64,000 bases of DNA from an uncultured Clostridia bacterium (GTDB lineage: Bacteria > Bacillota > Clostridia > Lachnospirales > Lachnospiraceae): NCBI GenBank assembly GCA_947174885.1, contig CAMWKO010000001.1, positions 248,001 through 312,000 of the forward strand, read 5' to 3'. This document shows, in pieces, positions 1 through 8,589 of the stretch; within the stretch, counting starts at the first letter, position 1, and the number at the start of each line of letters is the position of its first letter. Below the pieces are notes generated by a model. It did no database searches. It was given only the letters and a program-made list of their open reading frames with translations, and was not told the DNA's origin. The position numbers were made by a program, and so were the translations under genes.

Positions 1-2
1 CA

Positions 3-71
3 ACGTTTTTTAGAGAGTATGAACTAAAAAAAGAGAATACAGTAAATAAATTAGCCATTCTAAAATCATAA
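3..71 (+). CDS. 3' end of an unidentified gene (partial)
   Basis: An open frame runs in from the window edge and stops at TAA 69-71. The 22 residues are charged and end in LAILKS. They are too few to identify a family. The hairpin terminator at 241-299 would serve this gene, which supports a real gene end upstream; the palindromic element at 84-205 lies between them. Confidence 0.3.
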   Translation, partial: TFFREYELKKENTVNKLAILKS

Positions 72-83
72 AGTAAAATACAT

Positions 84-205
84 TTAGAGTTTCCGTATTT
101 TTTATTTTTAGCTTCAAAAAGTCTTGTTGCCAAAGGCAAGATGCTTACATCATTATGATGATGTAAGCTTTTTGAAGCTAAAAATAAAAAATACGGAAAC
201 TCAAG
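84..205. mobile_element. MITE-like palindromic element, copy 1
   Basis: The element has perfect 35-bp inverted arms (87-121 and 168-202) that begin GAGTTTCCGTATTTTTTATT. Between them are two hairpins: TTGCC-AAA-GGCAA near 127-139 and GCTTACATCAT/ATGATGTAAGC at 143-168. The 8-mer AAATACAT lies exactly at both outer borders (76-83 and 206-213) and reads as a target-site duplication. The same ends recur at 42060, 54508 and 61759. No transposase is encoded here, so it would be non-autonomous. It is the longest of the four copies at 122 bp, and shares its inner hairpin with copy 3. Confidence 0.8.
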
Positions 206-240
206 AAATACATCGTAGCATAAATATAATCTATGTATAA

Positions 241-299
241 AAATTACCTTTAAATGATATAAAATAAAGTAGTCATTTAAAGGTAATTTTTTATTTTTT
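241..299 (+). terminator. Rho-independent terminator
   Basis: A perfect 17-bp stem pairs 241-257 with 273-289 and is followed by a T-rich tract to 299. It lies downstream of the partial gene at the window edge and just before the promoter of the next operon. Confidence 0.8.
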
Positions 300-300
300 C

Positions 301-330
301 TTGCTATTGATAACGCTGTTGTGCTATAAT
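301..330 (+). promoter_or_regulatory. Sigma-A-type promoter of the cda/glmM operon
   Basis: TTGCTA (301-306), an 18-bp spacer and TATAAT (325-330) with an upstream TG form an extended -10 promoter. Transcription would begin near 337, leaving a leader of about 44 nt before the ATG at 381. Confidence 0.65.
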
Positions 331-380
331 ATATTGACATTATGGGCATTTGTGCTTATATGCACTTTTTGGAGGTTAAT

Positions 381-839
381 ATGCTAAATAACGATAAAAT
401 AAAAATTATGACAAAGTTAGCCTTATATGAGCAAAAGGAAGGCAGGAAAAACCTTGCAGGTGCTAAGTATTATCGTTCTGATTATATAAGTTTGGGAATG
501 ATAAATTCTGCTATTATATCAACTTTAGCATTTATACTTATTGTAGTATGTATAGTAGTTGTGAATATTGAAAATCTTATAGCACAAATCACATCCATGG
601 ATATGATACAGCTGGGAAGAATTCTGATTATAATATATATAGCTTATATGATAGTATATCTTACAATATCTTATATTGTATATAGATTAAAGTATGAAAA
701 CATAAAAGATGAAATTAAAAGCTATGACAATAATTTAAAAGAATTATATACAATATATAAGGATGAGGAAAAAGCTATTAATAAGACAGCTGAAGTTAAG
801 ATAGAAAATTTAGATGTTGCCATTATGGAGGAAGACTAA
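381..839 (+). CDS. Small two-TM membrane protein, unknown function
   Basis: This is a 152-residue protein of no family I recognise. It has a charged N-terminus, two hydrophobic segments near residues 43-63 and 78-100 that should span the membrane, and a Lys/Glu-rich cytoplasmic tail. An in-frame ATG at 342 exists, but it would be almost leaderless relative to the promoter. The ATG at 381 has GGAGG at 370-374 with ideal spacing, so I chose 381. The stop abuts the ATG of the next gene, so the two are probably co-translated. It is the first gene of an operon that leads to c-di-AMP synthesis. Confidence 0.7.
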   Translation: MLNNDKIKIMTKLALYEQKEGRKNLAGAKYYRSDYISLGMINSAIISTLAFILIVVCIVVVNIENLIAQITSMDMIQLGRILIIIYIAYMIVYLTISYIVYRLKYENIKDEIKSYDNNLKELYTIYKDEEKAINKTAEVKIENLDVAIMEED

Positions 840-1850
840 ATGTTAAAATTATTAACTATAAGAGAGCGGATAAAGCAGATATATAGTACAAAGAGTAAAT
901 TTATAGATCCGGCTATTAGGTTTATTATTACATTGATTTCAATGCTTATAATCAATTCAAATATAGGTGCATTTTCGTTGCTTAAAAATCCTGTAGTAGT
1001 ATTGGGAATATCAGTATTTGGTGCGGTCTTACCAAAGACATTAATGGTAATGATGATACTTATGTGTATGGTGGTGCATATTTTGGCAATTTCACCGATG
1101 GCGGCGGCAGTCGTTTTTGTTACATTCTTTATTATGTATTTGCTGTTTTTTAGATTTACATCAAAACATTCGTATGTTTTACTGGCTATTCCGTTGCTGT
1201 TTATGGTAAAACTGCCATTTGTAATACCTGTTCTGTTAGGACTTACAGCAACACCTGGTGCCATTATTCCAATGTCATTTGGTACATTGATTTATTTCTA
1301 CCTGAATTATTTTTCAGTTAATTTTGAACAGCTCATTGGTGCGAATCAGGATGAAGCTATTACGATGATGACAAGTATGGCTGCAAACGTATTTAAAAAT
1401 CCTACATTTTTCTTTACCTTAGCTACATTTATTGTAGTTTTATGTCTGGTATACTTTGTAGGAAGACTTTCAGTGGATTATTCATGGATGGTTTCGGCAG
1501 CAGCAGGTGGACTGCTGGCTACACTTACTATACTTATTGGATGTATTATATTCGACATGAGCAGTGTATATACTATTCCGATGGTTATTATCGGAGGCTT
1601 GCTCAGTACGATTTTAGCGTGGTTTATACAGATGTTTGTTCATTCAGTGGACTACACGCGTACAGAATATACACAATTTGAGGATGATGAATATTACTAT
1701 TATGTAAAGGCAGTTCCTAAGATTCAGGTAATGCCTGCTGAAAAGAGTGTAAAGAGAATTAATGCCAGAAAGGTAAGCACAAATACAAGAAATAAGACCA
1801 AAAGTGACAATGCTAAAAGAAATAGCAGAGCTACAGTTAAGAAAAAATAA
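840..1850 (+). CDS. Polytopic membrane protein upstream of cdaA
   Basis: This 336-residue protein has about eight hydrophobic segments between residues 20 and 275. A cytoplasmic C-terminal tail follows, with a Glu/Asp/Tyr patch (EDDEYYYYVK, near 282) and then a Lys/Arg/Ser/Asn-rich end. No ATPase or substrate-binding motif is visible, and the function is not known to me. The start is set by GGAGGAAG at 827-834 and by the abutting upstream gene. Its position next to cdaA suggests an envelope role, which is inference. A noncoding gap of about 85 bp separates it from cdaA. Confidence 0.7.
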   Translation: MLKLLTIRERIKQIYSTKSKFIDPAIRFIITLISMLIINSNIGAFSLLKNPVVVLGISVFGAVLPKTLMVMMILMCMVVHILAISPMAAAVVFVTFFIMYLLFFRFTSKHSYVLLAIPLLFMVKLPFVIPVLLGLTATPGAIIPMSFGTLIYFYLNYFSVNFEQLIGANQDEAITMMTSMAANVFKNPTFFFTLATFIVVLCLVYFVGRLSVDYSWMVSAAAGGLLATLTILIGCIIFDMSSVYTIPMVIIGGLLSTILAWFIQMFVHSVDYTRTEYTQFEDDEYYYYVKAVPKIQVMPAEKSVKRINARKVSTNTRNKTKSDNAKRNSRATVKKK

Positions 1851-1936
1851 ATTAAAAATAGACAAAAACAAATTATAAATAAATATATTAAGCATAAGAT
1901 AAATTTAATTATATATGGTGAAAGGAAGTGAAATAG

Positions 1937-2812
1937 GTGTTAGATAATTTAATTACTAATATAAATAAATATATGCCAATGGCTGTAAACCTGACTGATA
2001 TTATTGAGATTATTATTATTTCCATTGTTTTTTATCATATTATGTTGTGGATTAAGAATACCAGGGCATGGTCTTTATTTAAAGGTATTGTAATTATACT
2101 GACATTTACTTTGATAGCACTTTATTTTCACATGAACACCATTCTCTGGATTGCAGAAAAGACATTAAATGTTGGTGTTATTGCACTTATCATAGTATTC
2201 CAGCCGGAGCTTAGAAAGGCATTAGAGCAGATTGGTAAGAAAAAGTTTTTATCAAAATTTTTAAGTCTCTCTGAAATAAAAAATGTTTCAGAAAAGTTTG
2301 GAGACAGAACAATAAATGAATTAATAAAAGCTGTATATGAGATGGCTAAAACCAAGACAGGTGCACTTATAGTTATTGAGCAGGATAATAATCTTTCAGA
2401 ATATATAGCAACGGGTATTTCTATTGATTCAGAAATATCTAATCAGCTTATTATAAATATATTTGAACATAATACTCCATTGCATGATGGAGCAGTGATT
2501 ATCAAAGGAGACAGGATAGTATCGGCTACCTGCTATCTGCCATTATCGGATAATATGGAGCTTAGTAAGGAGCTTGGTACCAGACACAGAGCAGCAGTTG
2601 GTATTAGTGAAGTAACAGATTCTTTTACCATAGTTGTATCAGAAGAAACAGGAAAGGTCTCTGTGGCATCCGGCGGTCAGTTGCTTAGAAATATCGACGG
2701 AGATACACTTCGCCAGTTACTTGTAAAACTTCAGAATAAGACAGTAGAAACGAAACGATTCAGATTATTGAGAGGAAAACGAGGCAATAATGAAGAAATA
2801 TCTAACAAATAA
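1937..2812 (+). CDS. cdaA: Diadenylate cyclase CdaA
   Basis: CdaA is the membrane diadenylate cyclase that condenses two ATP into c-di-AMP. The protein has 291 residues, the usual family length. Three N-terminal TM helices fall within residues 17-90, followed by a DisA_N (DAC) domain. The hallmark motifs are present: LHDGAVII supplies the DGA motif and GTRHRAAVG the RHR motif. The start is GTG at 1937 with AAGGA about 10 nt upstream. The 3' end overlaps cdaR by 23 nt, the standard arrangement with its regulator. c-di-AMP controls potassium, osmotic and cell-wall homeostasis. Confidence 0.95.
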   Translation: MLDNLITNINKYMPMAVNLTDIIEIIIISIVFYHIMLWIKNTRAWSLFKGIVIILTFTLIALYFHMNTILWIAEKTLNVGVIALIIVFQPELRKALEQIGKKKFLSKFLSLSEIKNVSEKFGDRTINELIKAVYEMAKTKTGALIVIEQDNNLSEYIATGISIDSEISNQLIINIFEHNTPLHDGAVIIKGDRIVSATCYLPLSDNMELSKELGTRHRAAVGISEVTDSFTIVVSEETGKVSVASGGQLLRNIDGDTLRQLLVKLQNKTVETKRFRLLRGKRGNNEEISNK

Positions 2813-4163
2813 CATTTTGTTGAAAATTGCATCAGTTATATTTGCTATTATACTCTGGTTAATTGTTCTTAATATTGATGATCCTGATACTACAAGGACA
2901 ATTAGTAATATAGAGGTAACTATAGAAAATGCAGATGCAGTTACAAGTCTTAATAAAATATACAATATAGTAGCCGGTCAGACAGCTACAGTATCTGTTA
3001 CGGGACCAAGATCTATTGTGGATAAGCTTACAGCAGCAGATTTTGTAGCAACAGCAGATTTTAATGAATTGTCGCAGACAAACTCAGTTCCTATTAATGT
3101 TGATTTGAAAAAACAGACTTATAGTGACAAGGTTATAATTAATTCTAAAACAAATACAATGCGACTTTCGATTGAAGATATTGAATCTAAAGAGTTTGAG
3201 GTGGAAATCAGAAATATAGGATACTTAGCAGATAATTATGTAATTTACAGTAACAGGATATCTAATAAAACGGTTACGGTATATGCACCAACATCAGTTA
3301 TGAATACTATTGCCGGAGTGGTGGCTGAGGTCGTTTCAGAGGGGCAATCGGAAAACTTTACATCTGAAATAACACTCAGTTGTGTGGGTATGAATGGAAG
3401 AAGTATTGACTCCGCTAAAAACAATATTACTATAGATTCGCCAACTGCAACGGTTACCTGTGTAGTATATTTTGCAAAAGAGGTATCAGTTACAGATACT
3501 TTTGAAAATGCAATACCAAACGGATACAGCATAATAGAAAAGACTTTATCATCAGATAAGGTAACTATAGTTGGAAACAGGGATGTTGTAGATGGAATTA
3601 ATACATTGGTTATTCCGGAAGATATTTTAGAAATTGTATCAAATAATAAGGATTACACAATTGCGTGTGATATAGCTACAATACTTCCGGATGGTGTATA
3701 TGTATATGGAGGGAACAGGGAAATTACAGTATCCATGCATATAGACAGAATGGTTGAGAGAACCTACAATATAGATGTTAAAAAACTGGCTCTTGCCAAT
3801 ATACCGGAAAATTATGTAGCATCAATAGTTACAAAAGGAAGTTTCTCGTATACATTAGCAGGAATGGAGGATGTACTTAGAAACTATCAGACGCAGGATG
3901 CATATAATGTTTCATTAGAGGGACTTTTAGAGGGAACACATAGCGTAAGGGTAAATATAAATGTAGAGGATGGTTATTCTTTAGTAAGAGAAGTATATGT
4001 TGAAGTAAATCTTGAAAAGATAGATGAGGGAAACAGTACTACTAAGGATCCGAACGAAGAAACTACTACAAAAAGAGACGAAGAAACTACTGATGTAAAG
4101 GAAAATGAAACTGATGAAAGCACAGCAGACGTAGATGCTGATCAAGAAAATACAGAGCAGTAA
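2790..4163 (+). CDS. cdaR: CdaR, YbbR-domain regulator of CdaA
   Basis: CdaR binds CdaA at the membrane and modulates its cyclase activity. This copy has 457 residues. There is one N-terminal TM anchor (about residues 8-24, ending before LNIDDPDT), several extracytoplasmic YbbR-type beta domains from residue 30 to about 405, and an acidic Thr/Glu/Asp tail of about 45 residues. The tail is low-complexity (TTKDPNEETTTKRDEETT) and probably disordered outside the cell. The ATG lies inside the end of cdaA, with GAGG upstream, so translation is coupled. Confidence 0.92.
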   Translation: MKKYLTNNILLKIASVIFAIILWLIVLNIDDPDTTRTISNIEVTIENADAVTSLNKIYNIVAGQTATVSVTGPRSIVDKLTAADFVATADFNELSQTNSVPINVDLKKQTYSDKVIINSKTNTMRLSIEDIESKEFEVEIRNIGYLADNYVIYSNRISNKTVTVYAPTSVMNTIAGVVAEVVSEGQSENFTSEITLSCVGMNGRSIDSAKNNITIDSPTATVTCVVYFAKEVSVTDTFENAIPNGYSIIEKTLSSDKVTIVGNRDVVDGINTLVIPEDILEIVSNNKDYTIACDIATILPDGVYVYGGNREITVSMHIDRMVERTYNIDVKKLALANIPENYVASIVTKGSFSYTLAGMEDVLRNYQTQDAYNVSLEGLLEGTHSVRVNINVEDGYSLVREVYVEVNLEKIDEGNSTTKDPNEETTTKRDEETTDVKENETDESTADVDADQENTEQ

Positions 4164-4175
4164 TGGGAGGCAAAG

Positions 4176-4442
4176 ATGGTAAGTAAAAGAATAGTAATTA
4201 AAGACGAAACAGGCTTACATTTAAGACCAGCGGGTCAGTTATGCAAAATGGCAAGTCAATATAACAGCCATATTACATTTAAAACAAAAAACAGCGAGGC
4301 AAATGCAAAAAGTGTTCTTAGTATATTGGGAGCATGTGTGAAGAAAAATGATGAGATTGAATTAATATGTCAGGGGGAGGATGAAGTAGAGGCATTAGAG
4401 GCGATATCAAACGCATTAAGTAATGGCTTTTTGGAGGAATAA
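4176..4442 (+). CDS. ptsH: HPr-family phosphocarrier
   Basis: This 88-residue protein has the HPr fold signature TGLHLRPAGQLC with His15 and Arg17, the site phosphorylated by enzyme I. It also has Ser46 in ANAKSVLSI, the HPr kinase target in Firmicutes. Both regulatory residues are present, so it is HPr-like rather than Crh, which lacks His15. It sits between cdaR and glmM, where many Firmicutes have cdaA-cdaR-glmM directly adjacent. The sequence around Ser46 differs from classical HPr, so it may be a paralogue rather than the main PTS HPr. SD GGGAGG lies about 7 nt upstream of the ATG. Confidence 0.85.
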   Translation: MVSKRIVIKDETGLHLRPAGQLCKMASQYNSHITFKTKNSEANAKSVLSILGACVKKNDEIELICQGEDEVEALEAISNALSNGFLEE

Positions 4443-4443
4443 A

Positions 4444-5787
4444 ATGGGAAAATATTTTGGAACTGATGGATTCAGAGGAGAAGCAAATGTTTCATTAAAT
4501 GTAGAACAGGCATTTAAGGTAGGCAGATTCTTGGGCTGGTACTATGGGAGAGAAGGTAAAGCAAAAGTAGTTATAGGAAAGGACACCAGAAGAAGCAGCT
4601 ATATGTTTGAATATGCTTTAGTAGCAGGACTTACTGCTTCGGGAGCTGATGCTTATCTGCTACACGTTACTACAACGCCAAGTGTTTCCTATGTTGTCCG
4701 TACAGAGGGATTTGATTGTGGAATTATGATTACAGCCAGTCACAATCCGTTTTATGATAATGGTATTAAGGTTATTAATGCCAGTGGTCAGAAGCTGGAG
4801 GCTGAGGTTGAAGAAAAAATCGAAGAATATATTGACGGGAAAATCGAAGAGCTTCCGTTTGCTATTAGGGAACAAATCGGAAGAACAGTTGACTTTTCAG
4901 CAGGCCGAAACAGATATATCGGATATCTTATATCTGTAGCAACACGTTCCTTTAAGGATAAGACAGTTGTACTGGATTGCTCAAACGGTAGTGCATCTGC
5001 TATTGCAAAGAATGTATTTGATGCATTAGGCGCTAAAACCATAGTTATAAATAATGAACCTGATGGTACAAATATCAATACAAATTGCGGCTCTACCCAC
5101 ATAGAGGTTCTGTCAGAGTATGTAAAGAAAAATAATGTTGATGCAGGCTTTGCATATGACGGAGATGCAGACAGATGTATTGCGGTAGATGAAAACGGTA
5201 ATATAATAGATGGCGATTCTATTATGTATATCTGTGGTGTATATATGAAAGAAAGAGGAGAATTAAATGGTAATACTGTAGTCACTACAGTAATGTCAAA
5301 CCTTGGATTATATAAAGCACTTGAAAGCGAAGGTATTCGTACTGAAAAAACAGCAGTAGGAGATAAATATGTTTGTGAAAATATGATGAAAAACGGATAT
5401 TGTTTAGGTGGAGAGTCATCAGGACATATTATATTCAGCAAGCATGCTACTACAGGAGATGGCATCCTTACCTCTTTAAAGATAATGGAGGCTATGATAG
5501 AAAAGAAAGCAACTATGAGTGAGCTTACAAAGGAATTAAAGATATTCCCACAGCTTCTTGTAAATGTAAAAGTTACCGATAAAGTAAAGGCTATGGAGGA
5601 TGAAGAAATTCTTAAAGCTGCAAAGGAAGTCGAAGAAGAGTTGGGTAACAGTGGAAGAATTTTGTTACGTTCCAGTGGAACAGAAAATCTTGTAAGAGTC
5701 ATGGTTGAAGCCGAAACAGACGAAGCCTGTGAAAAACAGGTATACAAGGTTGTAGATGTTATTAAACAGAGAGGCTTTGCAGTTTAA
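4444..5787 (+). CDS. glmM: Phosphoglucosamine mutase GlmM
   Basis: GlmM converts glucosamine-6-P to glucosamine-1-P for UDP-GlcNAc and peptidoglycan synthesis. The 447-residue protein starts MGKYFGTDGFRGEAN. It has the active-site loop ITASHNP with phosphoserine Ser99, the metal loop DGDADR, the sugar-binding GGESSGH and the C-terminal phosphate loop SSGTENLVR. An in-frame ATG at 4423 would add seven residues from inside the HPr gene. The ATG at 4444 has GGAGG at 4433-4437 and matches the family N-terminus, so 4444 is used. CdaA and GlmM are known partners in other Firmicutes. Confidence 0.95.
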   Translation: MGKYFGTDGFRGEANVSLNVEQAFKVGRFLGWYYGREGKAKVVIGKDTRRSSYMFEYALVAGLTASGADAYLLHVTTTPSVSYVVRTEGFDCGIMITASHNPFYDNGIKVINASGQKLEAEVEEKIEEYIDGKIEELPFAIREQIGRTVDFSAGRNRYIGYLISVATRSFKDKTVVLDCSNGSASAIAKNVFDALGAKTIVINNEPDGTNINTNCGSTHIEVLSEYVKKNNVDAGFAYDGDADRCIAVDENGNIIDGDSIMYICGVYMKERGELNGNTVVTTVMSNLGLYKALESEGIRTEKTAVGDKYVCENMMKNGYCLGGESSGHIIFSKHATTGDGILTSLKIMEAMIEKKATMSELTKELKIFPQLLVNVKVTDKVKAMEDEEILKAAKEVEEELGNSGRILLRSSGTENLVRVMVEAETDEACEKQVYKVVDVIKQRGFAV

Positions 5788-5814
5788 TAAACCGAAAAGG
5801 CAAAGGTTAAAGAT

Positions 5815-6771
5815 ATGAAGGATAATAGTATTTCGGTAGTTATACCTATATGCAGTCCCCAAAAAGAACTGATAGTTATAGTTGAAAGACTTTTAAAGCA
5901 GACGGTAAAACCAGGTGAAATTATACTTATAAATTCAAAGAGTTATTTTGATGGATCAGAGCTTATTATAGAAGAAATTACTGAAAAATTCAGAGATATT
6001 GAAATTCCTATTATTGTACATGAAATCATGAAAGATGAGTTTGACCATGGTGGAACGAGACATATGGGAATAGAGATGTCAAAGGGAGAATATATTTTAA
6101 TGATGACTCAGGATGCCGTACCTAAAAATAAGCATCTTTTAGAAAATATGCTGATTCATTTTGAGAATAATGAGAAAGTGGCTGTAGTATATGCAAAACA
6201 AATAGCTAAAAAATCTACCGGGGTTATTGAAGCATATACCAGAAGCTTTAACTACGGCAATGAGGATATTGTAAAAACTGAAGAGGATATGAAAACTATG
6301 GGGATAAAGGCTATATTTTCTTCAGATACATGTGCCATGTACAAAAAGGAAAACTATATGGAAATAGGCGGCTTCCCCTCAAAAACTATTTTTAATGAAG
6401 ATGGCATTTTAGCATACAAGTCACTGACCGGTGGCTATAAAGTGGTTTATGCAAGTAAAGCGGTGGTATTTCATTCTCACAAGTACAGTTTCATAGAGAA
6501 TTTTAAAAGAAATTTTGATATTGGAGTATCACAAAAACAATATGACTACATTTATAACAATTTACCCGCTGAAAACGAAGGCATAAAATTAGTTAAAAGT
6601 ACAATTATATATTTGATTAGTATTAAGAAATGGTACCTGCTCCCCTCATTGATTATCTCCAGTGGATTTAAATATATGGGATATCAGGCAGGTAAACATT
6701 ATAATATACTGCCTAAGAAATTATTGCTTAGATGTTCTATGAATAAGAATTATTGGAAAAGAGGTAACTAA
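5815..6771 (+). CDS. GT2 glycosyltransferase, rhamnosyltransferase-like
   Basis: This 318-residue family-2 glycosyltransferase has a GT-A fold. It begins SVVIPICSPQKELI and carries the segment EFDHGGTRHMGIE, typical of bacterial rhamnosyltransferases. The metal-binding DxD equivalent is MTQDAVP, and a conserved FNEDGILAYK motif lies near residue 195. There are no strong TM segments. It follows glmM by 27 nt with SD AAAGG, and the next gene begins 1 nt after its stop, so it is in the same operon. dTDP-rhamnose as donor is inference; the window encodes the full rhamnose pathway elsewhere. Confidence 0.82.
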   Translation: MKDNSISVVIPICSPQKELIVIVERLLKQTVKPGEIILINSKSYFDGSELIIEEITEKFRDIEIPIIVHEIMKDEFDHGGTRHMGIEMSKGEYILMMTQDAVPKNKHLLENMLIHFENNEKVAVVYAKQIAKKSTGVIEAYTRSFNYGNEDIVKTEEDMKTMGIKAIFSSDTCAMYKKENYMEIGGFPSKTIFNEDGILAYKSLTGGYKVVYASKAVVFHSHKYSFIENFKRNFDIGVSQKQYDYIYNNLPAENEGIKLVKSTIIYLISIKKWYLLPSLIISSGFKYMGYQAGKHYNILPKKLLLRCSMNKNYWKRGN

Positions 6772-6772
6772 A

Positions 6773-8449
6773 ATGTTAAATTACACTAGATATAAAAGAA
6801 ATCCGGTTATAGATTTAAGGGACAGAGAATGGCCGAATAAGGAAATTGAAAAGGCTCCTATATGGTGTTCAGTAGATTTAAGAGATGGAAATCAGGCACT
6901 AATTGAGCCAATGGTAGTTGAAGAGAAAATTGAGTTTTTTAATCTTTTAGTTAAATTAGGATTTAAGGAAATAGAAGTGGGATTCCCGTCTGCATCACAG
7001 ATTGAATATGATTTTTTGAGGCAGCTTGTAGAGAGAAAGCTTATTCCTGAAGATGTAACCGTTCAGGTTCTGGTACAGTGCAGGGAACATCTTATTGAAA
7101 AAACATTTGAAGCATTAAAAGGAATAAAAAAAGCTATAGTTCATATATATAACTCTACATCTACCCTGCAAAGAGATGTAGTATTTGGCAAAAGCAGGGA
7201 AGAAATAAAGCAGATTGCCATAGACGGTACAAGAATGGTAAAGAAATATGCAGAGAATTTTGACGGCGAAATAATATTGGAATATTCACCTGAAAGCTTT
7301 ACAGGAACTGAACTTGATTACGCACTGGAGGTATGCAGTGCGGTATGGGAGGAATGGCAGCCAACAGTAGATAACAGGATTATATTCAATCTTCCGGCTA
7401 CTGTGGAAATGAATACACCGAATGTCTATGCAGACCAGATTGAGTGGATGGATAAACATTTTAAGAATAGGGAAACTATTATTTTAAGTGTACATCCGCA
7501 TAATGACAGAGGTACAGGCGTAGCAGCTACGGAATTGGCGTTGCTTGCCGGTGCAGACAGAGTAGAGGGTACATTGTTTGGAAACGGTGAGAGAACAGGA
7601 AATGTAGATGTTCTTAACATTGCTTATAATATGTTTTCACAGGGGATTAATCCGAAACTTAATATTGAAAATGTAAATGAAATAATAGAGGTTTATGAAA
7701 GATGCTGTAAAATGCCTGTAGGCATGAGACATCCATATGCAGGAAAACTTGTATTTACAGCATTTTCCGGCTCTCACCAGGATGCTATTAATAAGGGTGT
7801 CAAAGCCATGAAGGAAAGAAAGAATGAAAAGTGGGAAGTGCCTTATCTTCCTATAGATCCGGCAGATGTAGGCAGAGCCTATGAGCCTATTGTGAGAATT
7901 AACAGTCAGTCAGGCAAGGGCGGAGTGGCATTTGTAATGGATACCTATTTTGGATATAAGCTGCCAAAGGGAATGCACAAGGAGTTTGCAGACGTGATTC
8001 AGGTAATAGCTGAAGCACAGGGTGAGGTATCACCGGATACGATTATGGAAAAATTCCGTGAAGAATATTTGACATATAAAACAGAAAAAGAGTATCCTTT
8101 TGAATTTACAGCCTGCAAATTTTCAGATGTAGATGATACTCCATGTGGAGATACCTTAGCAAAGCTTAACTTTAAGTATAAAGGCGAAGAAAATTATGTG
8201 GAAATTACAGGAAATGGACCTGTTGATGCTGTCAAAAAGGCGCTTCATACGCAGACAGGAGTTAATTTCAAAATACTTGATTACACAGAGCATGCCTTAG
8301 GTGAAGGGTCAAATGCGAAAGCAGTCGCTTATGTAAATATATTGGATTTAGATTCAGGTAAGGCTACCTATGGTGCAGGTCAGAGTACTAATATAACAAG
8401 AGCATCCATCAGAGCTGTATTTAGTGCACTTAACAGGTTGGCAAAATAA
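6773..8449 (+). CDS. leuA: 2-isopropylmalate synthase LeuA (long form)
   Basis: LeuA condenses acetyl-CoA with 2-oxoisovalerate, the first committed step of leucine synthesis. The 558-residue protein begins with the long-form N-terminus (YKRNPVIDLRDREWPNK). It has a HMGL-like TIM barrel with the metal/active-site motif VDLRDGNQAL near residues 35-44 and HPHNDRGTG with the metal-binding HxH-type site. The C-terminal LeuA allosteric/dimer domain covers about residues 430-558. The SD lies within the end of the previous gene. No leucine T-box or attenuator is seen upstream, so it is transcribed with the envelope operon. Confidence 0.93.
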   Translation: MLNYTRYKRNPVIDLRDREWPNKEIEKAPIWCSVDLRDGNQALIEPMVVEEKIEFFNLLVKLGFKEIEVGFPSASQIEYDFLRQLVERKLIPEDVTVQVLVQCREHLIEKTFEALKGIKKAIVHIYNSTSTLQRDVVFGKSREEIKQIAIDGTRMVKKYAENFDGEIILEYSPESFTGTELDYALEVCSAVWEEWQPTVDNRIIFNLPATVEMNTPNVYADQIEWMDKHFKNRETIILSVHPHNDRGTGVAATELALLAGADRVEGTLFGNGERTGNVDVLNIAYNMFSQGINPKLNIENVNEIIEVYERCCKMPVGMRHPYAGKLVFTAFSGSHQDAINKGVKAMKERKNEKWEVPYLPIDPADVGRAYEPIVRINSQSGKGGVAFVMDTYFGYKLPKGMHKEFADVIQVIAEAQGEVSPDTIMEKFREEYLTYKTEKEYPFEFTACKFSDVDDTPCGDTLAKLNFKYKGEENYVEITGNGPVDAVKKALHTQTGVNFKILDYTEHALGEGSNAKAVAYVNILDLDSGKATYGAGQSTNITRASIRAVFSALNRLAK

Positions 8450-8459
8450 AGAATAAGAG

Positions 8460-8500
8460 GTCAAAGATGTGCAAATTGAACAAAACTTTGACTTTTTTTT
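8460..8500 (+). terminator. Terminator after leuA
   Basis: GTCAAAG (8460-8466) pairs with CTTTGAC (8486-8492) and is followed by eight T residues. The stem is short but the T tract is strong. It ends the cda-glmM-leuA operon. Confidence 0.6.
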
Positions 8501-8504
8501 CTCC

Positions 8505-8533
8505 TTGATTAGTAAAAGAATATGTATTATACT
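8505..8533 (+). promoter_or_regulatory. Promoter of the nucleotidyltransferase-KAP operon
   Basis: TTGATT (8505-8510), a 17-bp spacer and TATACT (8528-8533). Transcription would start near 8540, giving an unusually long leader of about 150 nt before the ATG at 8694. Confidence 0.6.
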
Positions 8534-8589
8534 TTTTATATGTATGATAGGGTTAAAATGTTTAATTATGTAATAAATGATGATAGGAA

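Noticed and set aside
342..380. Earlier ATG for the first membrane protein
   Set aside because: It would start about 5 nt after the predicted transcription start and has no ribosome-binding site, while the ATG at 381 has GGAGG.
4788..5747. Long open frame of 319 codons on the minus strand
   Set aside because: It lies wholly opposite glmM, has no ribosome-binding site, and its Ser/Leu/Phe-rich composition is that of an antisense shadow.
6600..6772. T-box or leucine attenuator before leuA
   Set aside because: leuA begins 1 nt after the preceding gene; there is no leader in which such a structure could lie.
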